This document shows, piece after piece, positions 16,269 to 26,515 of a stretch of DNA of 57,118 nt (position 1 is the stretch's first letter; each line of letters starts with the position of its first letter). A program made the translations under genes and the position numbers. The DNA is from Firm-04 sp045591925 (GTDB lineage: Bacteria; Bacillota; Clostridia; Oscillospirales; Ruminococcaceae). The notes beneath the pieces are model-generated. The model made no database searches, was not told where the DNA came from, and saw only the letters and a list, made by a program, of their open reading frames with translations. The stretch spans positions 1-57,118 of the forward strand of contig JAZNTW010000018.1 of NCBI GenBank assembly GCA_045591925.1, read 5' to 3'.

Positions 16269-17579
16269 TCATGATTTTTTACGTCTAAAGAAATCAAAGA
16301 AGCCTTTTTTCTTCTTTTCAGGCTGCTCTGCTGCTTCCTCGGCAGCAGGTGCGTCGGTATCGGTCGGTGTCTCATCAGAAATTTGTTCGTCAACAGGAAG
16401 CTGTTCTTCCGCAGGAAGCTGCTCCGCAACAGGAAGCTGCTCCACATCCGCGCTGACAGTTTCAACAATATCTTCAACAATCTCAACATTGTCTGTCATA
16501 TCATCTTCCGCAGCTTCCACGGCTTCTTCCACCGTTTCAACAGGCATTTCCGGCTCTGCTTCAACGGTTTCCACAGTCTCCTCGGCCACTTCTTCAACCG
16601 CTTCGACAGCTTCTTCCGCATCGGCGCCCTCGGTCGGCGTGACAGCCTCGGTAGGCTCGGAGGCATCCAGCTCGCGTTCAAAGAGCGCGTCAATGAAGCT
16701 GCGCGCCTCAAACGGCTGCAAATCGTCGATGCCCTCGCCAACGCCAATCAGCTTGACAGGAATATTCAGCTCATTTTTAATCGAAATCACGATGCCGCCC
16801 TTTGCAGTGCCATCGAGCTTTGTGAGGACGATACCGGTAATCGGTGCGACCTCCTGAAAGAGTCTTGCCTGATTGACCGCATTCTGACCGGTTGTGGCGT
16901 CCAGCACGAGCAGGCATTCCTTTGCACAGCCCTCTGCCTCACGGTCGATGATACGGTTGATTTTTGCAAGCTCCTGCATGAGATTTTTCTTGTTATGGAG
17001 TCTGCCGGCGGTGTCGCAGATGACAACGTCACAGCCGCGCGCCTTGGCAGCAGTAATCGCGTCAAAGACGACAGCAGCCGGATCGCTGCCCTCGGCATGG
17101 CGCACAAGCTCGGTACCGGAACGGTCTGTCCAGACCTGAAGCTGGTCGATCGCCGCCGCACGGAACGTATCCGCTGCCGCAACCAGAACGCGCTTGCCCT
17201 CATTTTTGAACTGATGGCAGAGCTTACCGATCGTGGTCGTTTTGCCGGCGCCGTTGACGCCGATGACAAGGATGACCGACGGCGTTGTGGAGAGATCGAG
17301 TCCCTCGTCCGCGCCGAGCATACCGGTGGTGATCTCCTGAATCAGTCCCATGATATCGTTGGGATTGGTGATACTGCGCTCCTTGACCATATCGCGGAGC
17401 TGATCGCAGATCTGGATTGCCGTATCTGCGCCCATATCGCCCATGATCATCGTTTCTTCAAGCTGTTCAAACAGCTCCTCGTCAATCTTGGTAAACGAGC
17501 CGAGCATCCGGCGCATACCCTTGATGACGCTGTCTCTTGTTTTTTTCAGTCCATCACGTATTTTCTGAAAAATTCCCAT
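16269..17579 (-). CDS. ftsY: Signal recognition particle receptor FtsY with C-terminal acidic domain
   Basis: GTPase receptor for the signal recognition particle at the membrane, 436 residues. The N domain (about 1-95) and G domain are clear: GVNGAGKT (107-114), DTAG (189-192), TKLD (253-256). In canonical FtsY an acidic A domain precedes NG. Here NG starts at the N-terminus, and residues 304-421 form an acidic Glu/Val/Ala/Pro tail with no Lys or Arg. The protein then ends KKKKGFFDFFRRKKS, a basic-aromatic segment suited to lipid binding. The start at 17579 has GGAGTG 6 bases upstream. It follows smc, the usual neighbour. Confidence 0.96.
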   Translation of the reverse strand: MGIFQKIRDGLKKTRDSVIKGMRRMLGSFTKIDEELFEQLEETMIMGDMGADTAIQICDQLRDMVKERSITNPNDIMGLIQEITTGMLGADEGLDLSTTPSVILVIGVNGAGKTTTIGKLCHQFKNEGKRVLVAAADTFRAAAIDQLQVWTDRSGTELVRHAEGSDPAAVVFDAITAAKARGCDVVICDTAGRLHNKKNLMQELAKINRIIDREAEGCAKECLLVLDATTGQNAVNQARLFQEVAPITGIVLTKLDGTAKGGIVISIKNELNIPVKLIGVGEGIDDLQPFEARSFIDALFERELDASEPTEAVTPTEGADAEEAVEAVEEVAEETVETVEAEPEMPVETVEEAVEAAEDDMTDNVEIVEDIVETVSADVEQLPVAEQLPAEEQLPVDEQISDETPTDTDAPAAEEAAEQPEKKKKGFFDFFRRKKS

Positions 17580-17657
17580 CGTTATCACTCCAATTTTGTT
17601 TGATTGCGGAAAATGAAATGAAGCCGCAACTCGGTTTCCGGCGTATCGTCACGCAAG

Positions 17658-20600
17658 TTAATCGGTGATTGCAACGCCGTTCTGGTCGAGCCGCAGGAGT
17701 CTGGAAACGCCGTCCTCCTGCATGGTCACGCCATAGAGCACATTGGCTTCGTCCATTGCCGAACGTCTGTGCGTGACGACAACGAACTGTACGCTGCCAA
17801 AGAAATGCTTGAGATATTGTGCGTATTTGCGTACATTTACTTCGTCGAGCGCCGCGTCGATCTCATCGAGAATACAGAACGGTGCCGGGCGCAGCTTCAA
17901 TATCGCAAAATAAATACAAATCGCAACAAAAGACTGTTCACCACCGGACAGCGAGATCAGATTTTTGATGACCTTACCGGGCGGCGCAACCTTAATTTCG
18001 ATGCCGGATTCTAAGATATGCTCCGGATCGGTCAATTCGAGCGAAGCAGAACCGCCGCCGAACAGCTCGACAAAAATTTCCCCGAAATAGCGGTTGATCT
18101 TGACAAAGCTCTCCTGGAAAATCTCGCACATATCGGCTGTGAGACGTTCAATGAGCTGCTCCAGCTCTGCCTTTGCGGTTTCGATATCCTTGATCTGACC
18201 GGTCATAAAGCGGTAGCGCTCGGAGACTTCCTTGTACTCATCGACCGCCGCAACATTGACCGAACCGAGCGCACGGATTTTGGCTTTCAGCGAATTGAGC
18301 TGCTTTTCGGTCTCCCCGACATTTTCGATCGGTTCGGCCTGCGCCTCCGCCTCGGAGCGCGTCAGCTCATAGGAATCCTGCAAGCGGAACACGAGGTCGT
18401 CAATTTCCTTTTGGACATTTTCGCGGCGTTCCTCCATGCGTGTGCGGTCGAGGGACTGCTTTTCCTTTGCGTCGCGCAGCGCGTCCATGCTCTTGCGGAT
18501 TTCATTGGTATACTGTTCTTTTTCATCATGGATGCGGCGCAGCTTACCGATTTCATTTTGCATCTCGGTAATCGCAGCGCGTCTTGCATCCTGACCCTCG
18601 GTCAGCTCCTTGATTGCAGATTTTTTTGCGGCAATATTTTTCTGTTCCAGAGAAATGGTGTCCGCAATTTCGGCAATCCGGTCGGCAGCCTGCTCGATAT
18701 TTTTCGCCATAGAAATGCGGCGATGCCGTTCGGATTCAATATCCTTTGCAAGCTCTGCCTGCTTGATTTTCTGATCGGCAATGGTATGCGAGAGCATCGA
18801 CTGCTCACTTTGCAGCTTGGTCTGCATGATGGAATCCGACTGCAATTTCGCAGCGGCGTCCGCAATCAGTTCTTGCAGTTCCGTGAGCTGCCGTTCGGCG
18901 TCTGCACGGGATTCCTCCAGCGCCGCGATTTTTTCGAGCAGCTTTGCGCGCTGTTCGGTTTCATTTTCCTGCCATGCCTTATCCGAAGCCTCACGGATCT
19001 TCAGTGCAGAAAGCTCCTGCTGGAGCGCATTTTGTACCGACTGCGCTTCGGTCATGAGCGCCTGTGCGCCCTCGATATCGGTCAGCAGCTTTGCCCATTC
19101 GGCTTTACGCTTTGCAGCCTCGGCTTTATGATTCTGCATTTCGGCTTCGAGCGCCTGCAAGCGTGCATTGGTCTCCTCGATTTCGTGTGTACGGGTAATC
19201 ACACCGGCAGACCGCGCCGCCGAGCCGCCCGAATACGAGCCGCCCGCGTGGACGACCTGACCATCGAGGGTGACGATGCGGAATTTATATTGAAACTGTC
19301 TTGCGATCCGCGAAGCAGCGTCAATATCCTCCGCAACGGCGATTCTGCCGAGCAGACTTTCCATGACATTGCGGTAGATCTCATCGAATCCGACCAGATC
19401 ACAGGCAAGTGCCACAAAGCCGTCGATGCCATTGAGCTGTTCACGGAGTCTGCCGCCGCGGATGGTTGTCAGCGGCAAAAAGGTAGCTCTGCCGCCCTTG
19501 ATTTCTTTCAAATAACGAATACAGCGTTTTGCGGTGTCCTCATTTTCGACAATGAGATTTTGCAGCGCACCGCCGAGTGCGGTTTCGATTGCCGTACCGT
19601 ATTGCGGTTCCACGGTAATGCGCTGTGCGATCGTGCCATGCACGCCGCCGAGTCTACCGCTGCCGGCGACCTTGAGAATCTGGCGCACACTGCCGGCATA
19701 GCCCTCCATATTCTGTTCCAGATCGCGCAGAATCCGCTGCTTCTGCTGCACATTCGAATATTCGGTGCTGCATCTGGAAACGGCGTCCTGCGCCTGCTGA
19801 TACTTCTGCTCACGGATATCCGCAAGCTGTCGGAAGCCGTTGAGTCGATTCTGCTGCTCCACGAATTTCTGCGCAGCAGCGTCGATTTGCTTTTGGAGCT
19901 TTTGTTCCTCTCTGGCATATTCACGCAGCCGGTCGGAAACCGACGCACCCTCTGCCTCAGCCTGCGCGATGGTATCCCTTGTTTCGGAAAGCTCACGTTC
20001 AAAGCCTGCGAGCCGGACGCGCTGTTCATTCTCCTGCAAATAGCGTTCACGGAGCGCGGAATCCTGCTGATTGATGGCGTGATTCTGCGCGGTATTTTGT
20101 TCCGCAAGCGCTTCAAGCTGGCGAAGCTGCGCCGCGATCTCCTGTTCGAGAACGGTCTGCTGACCGATCAGTGTTTTGATATAGTGATCCTGTTCAGCGA
20201 GCTTGCGTTCCCATTCTCCATCGGAATCGGAAAGCGCGGCGCGTGTGCGTTCAAGCTCTGCAATTTTCTCGCTGCTATGTGCAATTTCGTTATTGCAAAC
20301 CGCGATATTTGCGGTCACGCCGGCATTTTCCTGTTCGGACGCGACGATTTTATTTTGCAGCGTTTCGATATCGACCGTTGCCTGCTGCATATCCTGAAAC
20401 GCAAGCTCCAGCTTTTCCTGTTCACGCTGTAAATCATGCTGTAGATTTTCACATTCTGCCGTGAGCTGCAAATAGCGTTCGGAGAGCGTGTCCATCTGCG
20501 CAGTCTGCCTGCCGAGACGATACACCCAGAACGAAACCTCCAGTGTTTTCCGTTCTGCGGCAAGCACGAGATATTTTTCCGCTTTTTCCGCCTGTGATTT

Positions 20601-21215
20601 CAGCGGACCGATGCGGCTTTCGAGTTCTGCAACAATATCGGTGAGGCGCAGCAGATTATCCTGTGCCTGCGAGAGCTTTCGTTCCGCCTCCTGCTTGCGG
20701 TAGCGGAATTTTGAAACGCCGGCAGCCTCCTCAAAGATATCGCGGCGTTCGTTGGATTTTGCGCCGACGATCTCCGCGATTCTGCCCTGACCGATGATGG
20801 CATAGCCGTCCCTGCCAAGACCCGTATCCATAAACAGCTCATTGACATCCTTTAAGCGGACATTTCTGCCATTGATGAGATATTCGCTGTCGCCGCTGCG
20901 GTAAAGCCGTCTTGTGACAGCGACCTCGTCCTCGGCTTCCTGCAAGCGGTGGTCGCTGTTGTCGATGGTCAGGGTCACGGCGGCAAAGCCCATCTGCTTA
21001 CGGGTTTTCGTACCGGAGAAAATGACGTCCTCCATACTTTTTCCGCGCAGCTCCTTGGTTGACTGCTCGCCCAGCACCCATCGCACAGCGTCACCGATAT
21101 TGCTCTTGCCGCTTCCGTTCGGGCCGACAACGGCGGTCAGTCCCTCGTCAAAGGTCAGCGATATTTTATCGGGAAACGATTTGAAGCCTTGCAGCTCCAA
21201 TGATTTCAAATACAT
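17658..21215 (-). CDS. smc: Chromosome segregation protein SMC
   Basis: Condensin ATPase of 1185 residues. The N-terminal Walker A is GPNGSGKSN. Two long coiled coils (about 170-500 and 670-1000) flank a hinge (about 515-640, with GGVHGTIAQRI and GGRATFLPL). The C-terminal signature is LSGGEQ and Walker B CILDEIDAALDE. It acts with ScpAB, not in this window. It lies in the rnc-smc-ftsY order conserved in Firmicutes. Confidence 0.97.
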   Translation of the reverse strand: MYLKSLELQGFKSFPDKISLTFDEGLTAVVGPNGSGKSNIGDAVRWVLGEQSTKELRGKSMEDVIFSGTKTRKQMGFAAVTLTIDNSDHRLQEAEDEVAVTRRLYRSGDSEYLINGRNVRLKDVNELFMDTGLGRDGYAIIGQGRIAEIVGAKSNERRDIFEEAAGVSKFRYRKQEAERKLSQAQDNLLRLTDIVAELESRIGPLKSQAEKAEKYLVLAAERKTLEVSFWVYRLGRQTAQMDTLSERYLQLTAECENLQHDLQREQEKLELAFQDMQQATVDIETLQNKIVASEQENAGVTANIAVCNNEIAHSSEKIAELERTRAALSDSDGEWERKLAEQDHYIKTLIGQQTVLEQEIAAQLRQLEALAEQNTAQNHAINQQDSALRERYLQENEQRVRLAGFERELSETRDTIAQAEAEGASVSDRLREYAREEQKLQKQIDAAAQKFVEQQNRLNGFRQLADIREQKYQQAQDAVSRCSTEYSNVQQKQRILRDLEQNMEGYAGSVRQILKVAGSGRLGGVHGTIAQRITVEPQYGTAIETALGGALQNLIVENEDTAKRCIRYLKEIKGGRATFLPLTTIRGGRLREQLNGIDGFVALACDLVGFDEIYRNVMESLLGRIAVAEDIDAASRIARQFQYKFRIVTLDGQVVHAGGSYSGGSAARSAGVITRTHEIEETNARLQALEAEMQNHKAEAAKRKAEWAKLLTDIEGAQALMTEAQSVQNALQQELSALKIREASDKAWQENETEQRAKLLEKIAALEESRADAERQLTELQELIADAAAKLQSDSIMQTKLQSEQSMLSHTIADQKIKQAELAKDIESERHRRISMAKNIEQAADRIAEIADTISLEQKNIAAKKSAIKELTEGQDARRAAITEMQNEIGKLRRIHDEKEQYTNEIRKSMDALRDAKEKQSLDRTRMEERRENVQKEIDDLVFRLQDSYELTRSEAEAQAEPIENVGETEKQLNSLKAKIRALGSVNVAAVDEYKEVSERYRFMTGQIKDIETAKAELEQLIERLTADMCEIFQESFVKINRYFGEIFVELFGGGSASLELTDPEHILESGIEIKVAPPGKVIKNLISLSGGEQSFVAICIYFAILKLRPAPFCILDEIDAALDEVNVRKYAQYLKHFFGSVQFVVVTHRRSAMDEANVLYGVTMQEDGVSRLLRLDQNGVAITD

Positions 21216-21256
21216 ATTTTTTGCATTCTCCAGTTTTACGAATCAGCGATTCCGGC

Positions 21257-21949
21257 TCACAGCTTTTGACCCATGAGCATGAGTGCCTCCTTGGCAGCCA
21301 TCTGCTCTGCGATTTTCTTGGATTTACCGACGCCTCTGCCGATCACATTGGAATTGAGGCGCACCTCCATCCGAAATTGCTTTGCGTGATCCGGCCCCTC
21401 CTCCCCGACAAGCACATATTCCACGTGTTCTTCGGGATTTTGCTGGATGACCTCCTGCAAAGCGGTTTTGTAATCGCTGAACACCTTGGATGGACGGTCG
21501 AAATGCTCCGGCAGAAATTGCAGGATATAGGGCGTGACCGCGTCCATACCGCCATCGAGAAACATGGCAGCGATGATGGCTTCAAAGGCGTCGGAGAGGA
21601 TAGAGGGACGGTTTCTGCCGCCGGACTGATCCTCGCCGTGACCGAGCAGGAGATAATCCCCCAGCCCGATGGTTTTTGCCCATTCAAAGAGCGATTTTTC
21701 GCAGACGAGCGACGCACGGATCTTGGTCAGCTCACCCTCCGGCAGCTCCGTACAATTCCGGAACAGATGATTCGATACGACAATCGACAGCACACTGTCA
21801 CCGAGGAACTCCAGTCGCTCATTGCAGCGCAGCGTACCGCGTTTTTCATTGGCATAGGAAGAATGGCAGAGCGCCTCTGTCAGCAGCTCCGGATTTTTGA
21901 AGCGGTAGCCGATTTTTTCCTCCAGCCCCGACTGTGATTGGACTTTCAT
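21257..21949 (-). CDS. rnc: Ribonuclease III
   Basis: Double-strand RNA endonuclease of 230 residues for rRNA and mRNA processing. It has the catalytic signature NERLEFLGDSVLSIVV, second metal site SDAFEAIIAAMFLDGG, and a C-terminal dsRNA-binding domain (about 155-228). It lies between plsX and smc. The acpP gene, often found between plsX and rnc, is absent from the 54-base gap. Confidence 0.96.
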   Translation of the reverse strand: MKVQSQSGLEEKIGYRFKNPELLTEALCHSSYANEKRGTLRCNERLEFLGDSVLSIVVSNHLFRNCTELPEGELTKIRASLVCEKSLFEWAKTIGLGDYLLLGHGEDQSGGRNRPSILSDAFEAIIAAMFLDGGMDAVTPYILQFLPEHFDRPSKVFSDYKTALQEVIQQNPEEHVEYVLVGEEGPDHAKQFRMEVRLNSNVIGRGVGKSKKIAEQMAAKEALMLMGQKL

Positions 21950-22003
21950 AGCAATACCCCCTGCATGAGATTCTGCGAATCGGAATCCGCATCATACGGA
22001 CGA

Positions 22004-23014
22004 TCAGGCTTCTTCGGCAGCTTTCCGTTCCTTACGGGCAGCGAGTGCCTCGATAATCGTCTCGCAGATCCTGCCATCCACGCAGCCCTTTGCCTGACGG
22101 ATCGCATGGAAAAACGCCTCGCCGTTTGAGCTGCCGTGCGCCTTGATGACGGGCTTTGTAATGCCGAGCAGCACCGCGCCGCCGACCTTTTTATAATCGA
22201 AGGAATCCTTAAAGCTATTGATTTTGTCCATCATAAAGAGCGCACCGATTTTGCCTGCGCCGGAGAACATATCCTTGAGCTTTGCGGCGAAGAATTTGCC
22301 GAGTCCCTCATAGAGCTTCAGCACGATATTTCCGGTAAAGCCATCGGTCACCAGTACATCAGCAGTACCGGTCGGGATATCTCTTGCCTCGATATTGCCG
22401 ACGAAATTGAGGTCGGTTTTTTCGAGGAGCTGATAGGTTTCCTGTTCCAACTCACGACCCTTGCACGCCTCCGCGCCGTTATTGATAATGGCAACGCGTG
22501 CATTTTCGATGTTCATGACCTTTTCCATGTAGATGCTGCCCATGACAGCGAACTGTTCGAGCATTTCGGGTCTGCATTCGAGATTCGCACCGCCGTCCAT
22601 GAGAATCGCATGGCCGGAAGCGGTCGGCAGCAGCGGTGCCATGGCAGCGCGCTTGATGCCCTTGATGCGGCGCGGGATCATGGTTGCACCGACCAGCAGC
22701 GCACCGGAATTTCCTGCCGATACGAACGCGTCGCCCTGACCGTCGGCAAGTGCCTGCATACCGACTGCCATCGAGCAGCCCTTTTTACTTTTAACAACCT
22801 CGGTCGGCTGATCCTCCATCGTGATCACTTCCTCGGTATGAAGAAACGATATGCCATCGAGTGAAATGTCGTGTTCCTTTGCGAGCGCACGGATTTGCTT
22901 TTCATTGCCGCTGAGGATCACCTCCACGCCAAGCTCCGAAACAGCTCTTGCAGCGCCCTCCAGCGGGCTGAGCGGTGCATGATCGCCGCCCATTGCGTCC
23001 AAAATAATTCTCAT
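22004..23014 (-). CDS. plsX: Phosphate acyltransferase PlsX
   Basis: A 336-residue peripheral membrane enzyme that converts acyl-ACP to acyl phosphate for phospholipid synthesis. Characteristic segments are LDAMGGDHAP at the start, VSAGNSGALLVGA, MDGGAN and DGFTGNI. GAGG lies upstream of the start. It is 51 bases after trmFO. Confidence 0.95.
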   Translation of the reverse strand: MRIILDAMGGDHAPLSPLEGAARAVSELGVEVILSGNEKQIRALAKEHDISLDGISFLHTEEVITMEDQPTEVVKSKKGCSMAVGMQALADGQGDAFVSAGNSGALLVGATMIPRRIKGIKRAAMAPLLPTASGHAILMDGGANLECRPEMLEQFAVMGSIYMEKVMNIENARVAIINNGAEACKGRELEQETYQLLEKTDLNFVGNIEARDIPTGTADVLVTDGFTGNIVLKLYEGLGKFFAAKLKDMFSGAGKIGALFMMDKINSFKDSFDYKKVGGAVLLGITKPVIKAHGSSNGEAFFHAIRQAKGCVDGRICETIIEALAARKERKAAEEA

Positions 23015-23065
23015 GATATTATCCTCGCTTATTGGTTCAGGCTGCGGTGGTATGGCAGCCTATTT

Positions 23066-24379
23066 TCAGCATTGGTTTATCGTTTCATCCAGCGCACGGA
23101 GCGCTCTGTCGGCATATGCCTGATATTTTTTCTGTTTTCCATCCTTGCCGCGGAAGGTCTCATTGAGCATCGGCAGGATGCCCATATTTGCGCCCATTGG
23201 CTGCAAATTCTCCTGAAACGGATCGGTGATATAGGCAGTCAGCGCACCGAGCATGGTTTCCGGCGGCAAAATAAGAGGATTTTGCTCTTTGAGGCTGCGC
23301 ACCATATTGAGCCCGGCAAGAATGCCGCTGCCGGCAGATTCCATATAGCCCTCAACACCGGTGATCTGACCTGCAAACCGAATCCGCGGTTCTTCACGGA
23401 GCGCATAGGTCTTGTCGAGCAGCTTCGGGGAATTGAGGAAGCTGTTTCTGTGCATCACGCCGTAGCGCACGAACTCTGCGTTTTCGAGTCCGGGAATCAT
23501 CGAAAATACGCGCTTTTGCTCACCCCATTTGAGATTTGTCTGGAAGCCGACAAGATTCCAGAGCGTGCCCTCGCGGTTCTCCTTACGGAGCTGCACAACG
23601 GCATAGGGGCGTTTTCCGGTATGGGGATCGGTCAGTCCGACCGGCTTCATCATACCATATCGAATCGCGTCCTCGCCGCGCTTTGCAAGCACCTCAACGG
23701 GCATACAGCCCTCGTAGACGCGAAGATTTTCTTGTTCAAATGCGTGAAGCTGCGCCGATTCCGCATGGATCAGCGCATCATAAAACGCAAGATATTCCTC
23801 TTTTGTCATCGGACAGTTGAGGTAATCGGCAGTGCCCTTTCCATAGCGCGAGGCATAGAACGCCTTGTCCATCGACACGCTTTCACCGGTCACGATCGGT
23901 GCCGCGGCGTCATAGAAATAGAGGGATTTGCCGGTCAATGCCGCAATCGGTTCATGCAGCGCTTCGGAGGTCAGCGGACCTGTCGCAAGGATGACATTGC
24001 CATCGGGAATCGCAGCGATCTCCTGATTGACAACGGAAATCATCGGATGCGACTTGATTTTTTCGGTCACAAGCGCAGAGAAGCGATCTCTGTCTACAGC
24101 GAGCGCACCGCCTGCCTCGACCGCGCATTCCTCCGCACAGGGTACAAGCAGCGAGCCGAGCCGGCGCATTTCCTCTTTAAGCAGACCGGCAGCGGAATCA
24201 ATCCGCGCGGCTTTAAGCGAATTGGAGCAGACAAGCTCCGCAAAATTCGGGGAGTGATGCGCCGGAGAATATTTCTGCGGCTTCATTTCATAGAGCGTCA
24301 CGGGAATGCCGGCCTGCGCGACAGCCCATGCCGCCTCGCAACCAGCCATACCTGCGCCAACAATCGTGACAGCGCTCAT
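23066..24379 (-). CDS. trmFO: tRNA (uracil-54-C5) methyltransferase TrmFO
   Basis: Folate- and FAD-dependent enzyme of 437 residues making m5U54 in tRNA. It has the N-terminal FAD-binding GAGMAGCEAAW and the family segments CSNSLKA, PMTKEEY and GQITGVEGY. The start at 24379 overlaps the topA stop by ATGA, ruling out the longer frame. TopA-TrmFO is a common Firmicute pair. Confidence 0.95.
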   Translation of the reverse strand: MSAVTIVGAGMAGCEAAWAVAQAGIPVTLYEMKPQKYSPAHHSPNFAELVCSNSLKAARIDSAAGLLKEEMRRLGSLLVPCAEECAVEAGGALAVDRDRFSALVTEKIKSHPMISVVNQEIAAIPDGNVILATGPLTSEALHEPIAALTGKSLYFYDAAAPIVTGESVSMDKAFYASRYGKGTADYLNCPMTKEEYLAFYDALIHAESAQLHAFEQENLRVYEGCMPVEVLAKRGEDAIRYGMMKPVGLTDPHTGKRPYAVVQLRKENREGTLWNLVGFQTNLKWGEQKRVFSMIPGLENAEFVRYGVMHRNSFLNSPKLLDKTYALREEPRIRFAGQITGVEGYMESAGSGILAGLNMVRSLKEQNPLILPPETMLGALTAYITDPFQENLQPMGANMGILPMLNETFRGKDGKQKKYQAYADRALRALDETINQC

Positions 24380-26457
24380 AACGGTCTCTCGTAGCCGCAA
24401 TCCGGCTTTTCACAAAGCAGCTTACCGGCTCTGCCGCCCTTTTTGAAGAGCGTATTCTGACACTTCGGGCAGCGATCCTCAACCGGTGTGCTCCATGTCA
24501 TGAAGTTGCACTCCGGATAGCCCTCACAGCCATAGAAGCTGCGACCCTTTTTGGATTTTTTGAGGATAATTTTCTTGCCGCAAATCGGGCATAAGCCCTT
24601 TGTCGGCGTGACGATTTTCTTTGTATTGCGGCAATCCGGGAAACCGGAGCAAGCGAGGAACTTGCCGAATCTGCCGATTTTAATGACCATCGGCTTATTG
24701 CAGAGATCACAGATCTCATCGGTTTCCTCATCCGGTACACGGAGTCGCTTACCGTCCATTGCTTTTTCGGCATTTGCCAAGGTTTTCTCAAAATTATTGT
24801 AGAATTTGCGCAGAGATTCGACCCAATCCGTCTTACCCTGTTCCACGCCGTCGAGGTCAGATTCCATTTCGGCGGTGAATTTCACATCGACAATCTGCTT
24901 GAACTGATCCTTCATCAGCTCGGTGGTCACTTCACCGAGGGAGGTCGGTTTAAGCTGCTTGCCGTCGCGCTCGACATACATTCTGGAAAGAATCGTGCCA
25001 ACGGTCGCCGCATAGGTACTCGGTCTGCCGATGCCGTTTTCTTCGAGCGCCTTGATGAGGGTCGCCTCAGTGAAACGGGAGGGCGGCTGTGTGAAGTGCT
25101 GATTGCCGTCGAGGGATTTGACCTTAAGCAGATCCTCCTCCTTGAGCGGCGGCAGCTCCTTGTTATCCTCATCGGTCTGTGCGCCGTCCTTTGCCTCAAC
25201 ATAGAGTGTTGTAAAGCCATCGAACTTGACGCTGTAGCCGGACGCGCGGAACAGACAGTTGTTCGCCATAATCTCAGCGGACACGGTATCGAGCTGACAA
25301 TTCGCCATCTGGCTTGCAATAAAGCGCTCCCAGATGAGCTTATAGAGCTTATACTGATCGGTCGTCAGGCTGTCCTTGACCTGATCGGGCGTCAGGTCGG
25401 GCATCGAGGGACGAATCGCTTCATGCGCGTCCTGTGCGCCCTTTTTCGTTTTAAAATTACGCGGCGCTGCCGGCAGATATTGCTTGCCGTAGTGTTCGCG
25501 GATATAGTTTGCGGCGGTTGCCTTTGCCTCATCGGAGATACGCAGGCTGTCGGTACGCATATAGGTGATCAGACCGACCGCGCCGAGGGTCGGAAGCTCA
25601 ACGCCCTCGTACAGCTCCTGCGCAGCTTTCATGGTACGGCGCGCCTGGAATCCCATACGACGGGAAGCCTCCTGCTGCAAGGTCGAGGTGATAAAGGGCG
25701 GCGCAGGCTGTCTGCTTGTCACACGTTTTTTCACAGATTTTACGACAAAATCTGCACCCTCCAGCTTTTTGAGAATCTGCTCTGCATCCGCACCGGAAGC
25801 AAGCTCTGCTTTTTTGCCATCGACCTCGGCAAGATGCGCAGAAAAAATCTTACGGGAAGATTTTGCGGTTAATTTTGCATCAATCGACCAATATTCACGC
25901 GGCTGGAACGCCCGGATCTCCTGTTCGCGATCCACAACCAGTCTGACTGCGACCGACTGCACTCTGCCGGCGGAAAGACCTCTGCGGATTTTGCGCCAGA
26001 GGAACGGGCTAAGCTGATAGCCGACAATTCGGTCAAGGATGCGGCGCGCCTGCTGTGCATTGACGAGATCGAGATCAATCTTATGCGGATGCGACATACC
26101 TGCCTGCACGCCGGTTTTGGTAATTTCATTGAATTCAACGCGATTATTCTGCTCGGTATCCAGCCCAAGAAGCTGCGCCAGATGCCAGGAAATCGCTTCA
26201 CCCTCGCGGTCCGGGTCCGTTGCGAGCCAGACGCGTTCGCTTTTTTTCGCGCGCGATCTCAGGTCTTTGATGACGTCCTCTTTGCCTTTCATTTCGATAT
26301 AAGTCGGCTCAAAGTTATTGGTAATATCGACACTGAGCTTCGACTTCGGCAGGTCACGAACGTGACCCATAGAAGCGACAACTTCAAATCCGGTTCCGAG
26401 ATATTTCTGAATTGTTTTCGCCTTTGCAGGCGACTCAACGATCACAAGTTCTGACAT
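24376..26457 (-). CDS. topA: DNA topoisomerase I (type IA)
   Basis: Relaxes negative supercoils; 693 residues. It begins SELVIVESPAKAKTIQKYLG (toprim). The active-site Tyr is at 299 in LITYMRTDS. Three C-terminal zinc-ribbon repeats start near CDLCNKPM, CPICGKKI and CPKCQNTL; the last has the CEKPDCGY ending. The start at 26457 matches the family N-terminus, and the upstream frame is spurious overlap with dprA. It is coupled to trmFO. Confidence 0.96.
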   Translation of the reverse strand: MSELVIVESPAKAKTIQKYLGTGFEVVASMGHVRDLPKSKLSVDITNNFEPTYIEMKGKEDVIKDLRSRAKKSERVWLATDPDREGEAISWHLAQLLGLDTEQNNRVEFNEITKTGVQAGMSHPHKIDLDLVNAQQARRILDRIVGYQLSPFLWRKIRRGLSAGRVQSVAVRLVVDREQEIRAFQPREYWSIDAKLTAKSSRKIFSAHLAEVDGKKAELASGADAEQILKKLEGADFVVKSVKKRVTSRQPAPPFITSTLQQEASRRMGFQARRTMKAAQELYEGVELPTLGAVGLITYMRTDSLRISDEAKATAANYIREHYGKQYLPAAPRNFKTKKGAQDAHEAIRPSMPDLTPDQVKDSLTTDQYKLYKLIWERFIASQMANCQLDTVSAEIMANNCLFRASGYSVKFDGFTTLYVEAKDGAQTDEDNKELPPLKEEDLLKVKSLDGNQHFTQPPSRFTEATLIKALEENGIGRPSTYAATVGTILSRMYVERDGKQLKPTSLGEVTTELMKDQFKQIVDVKFTAEMESDLDGVEQGKTDWVESLRKFYNNFEKTLANAEKAMDGKRLRVPDEETDEICDLCNKPMVIKIGRFGKFLACSGFPDCRNTKKIVTPTKGLCPICGKKIILKKSKKGRSFYGCEGYPECNFMTWSTPVEDRCPKCQNTLFKKGGRAGKLLCEKPDCGYERPL

Positions 26458-26515
26458 AATCCTAAATCCTTCCTCGCGGCGTTCCGCCCGATTGAAAAAG
26501 TCATCTGCAGCAGCG

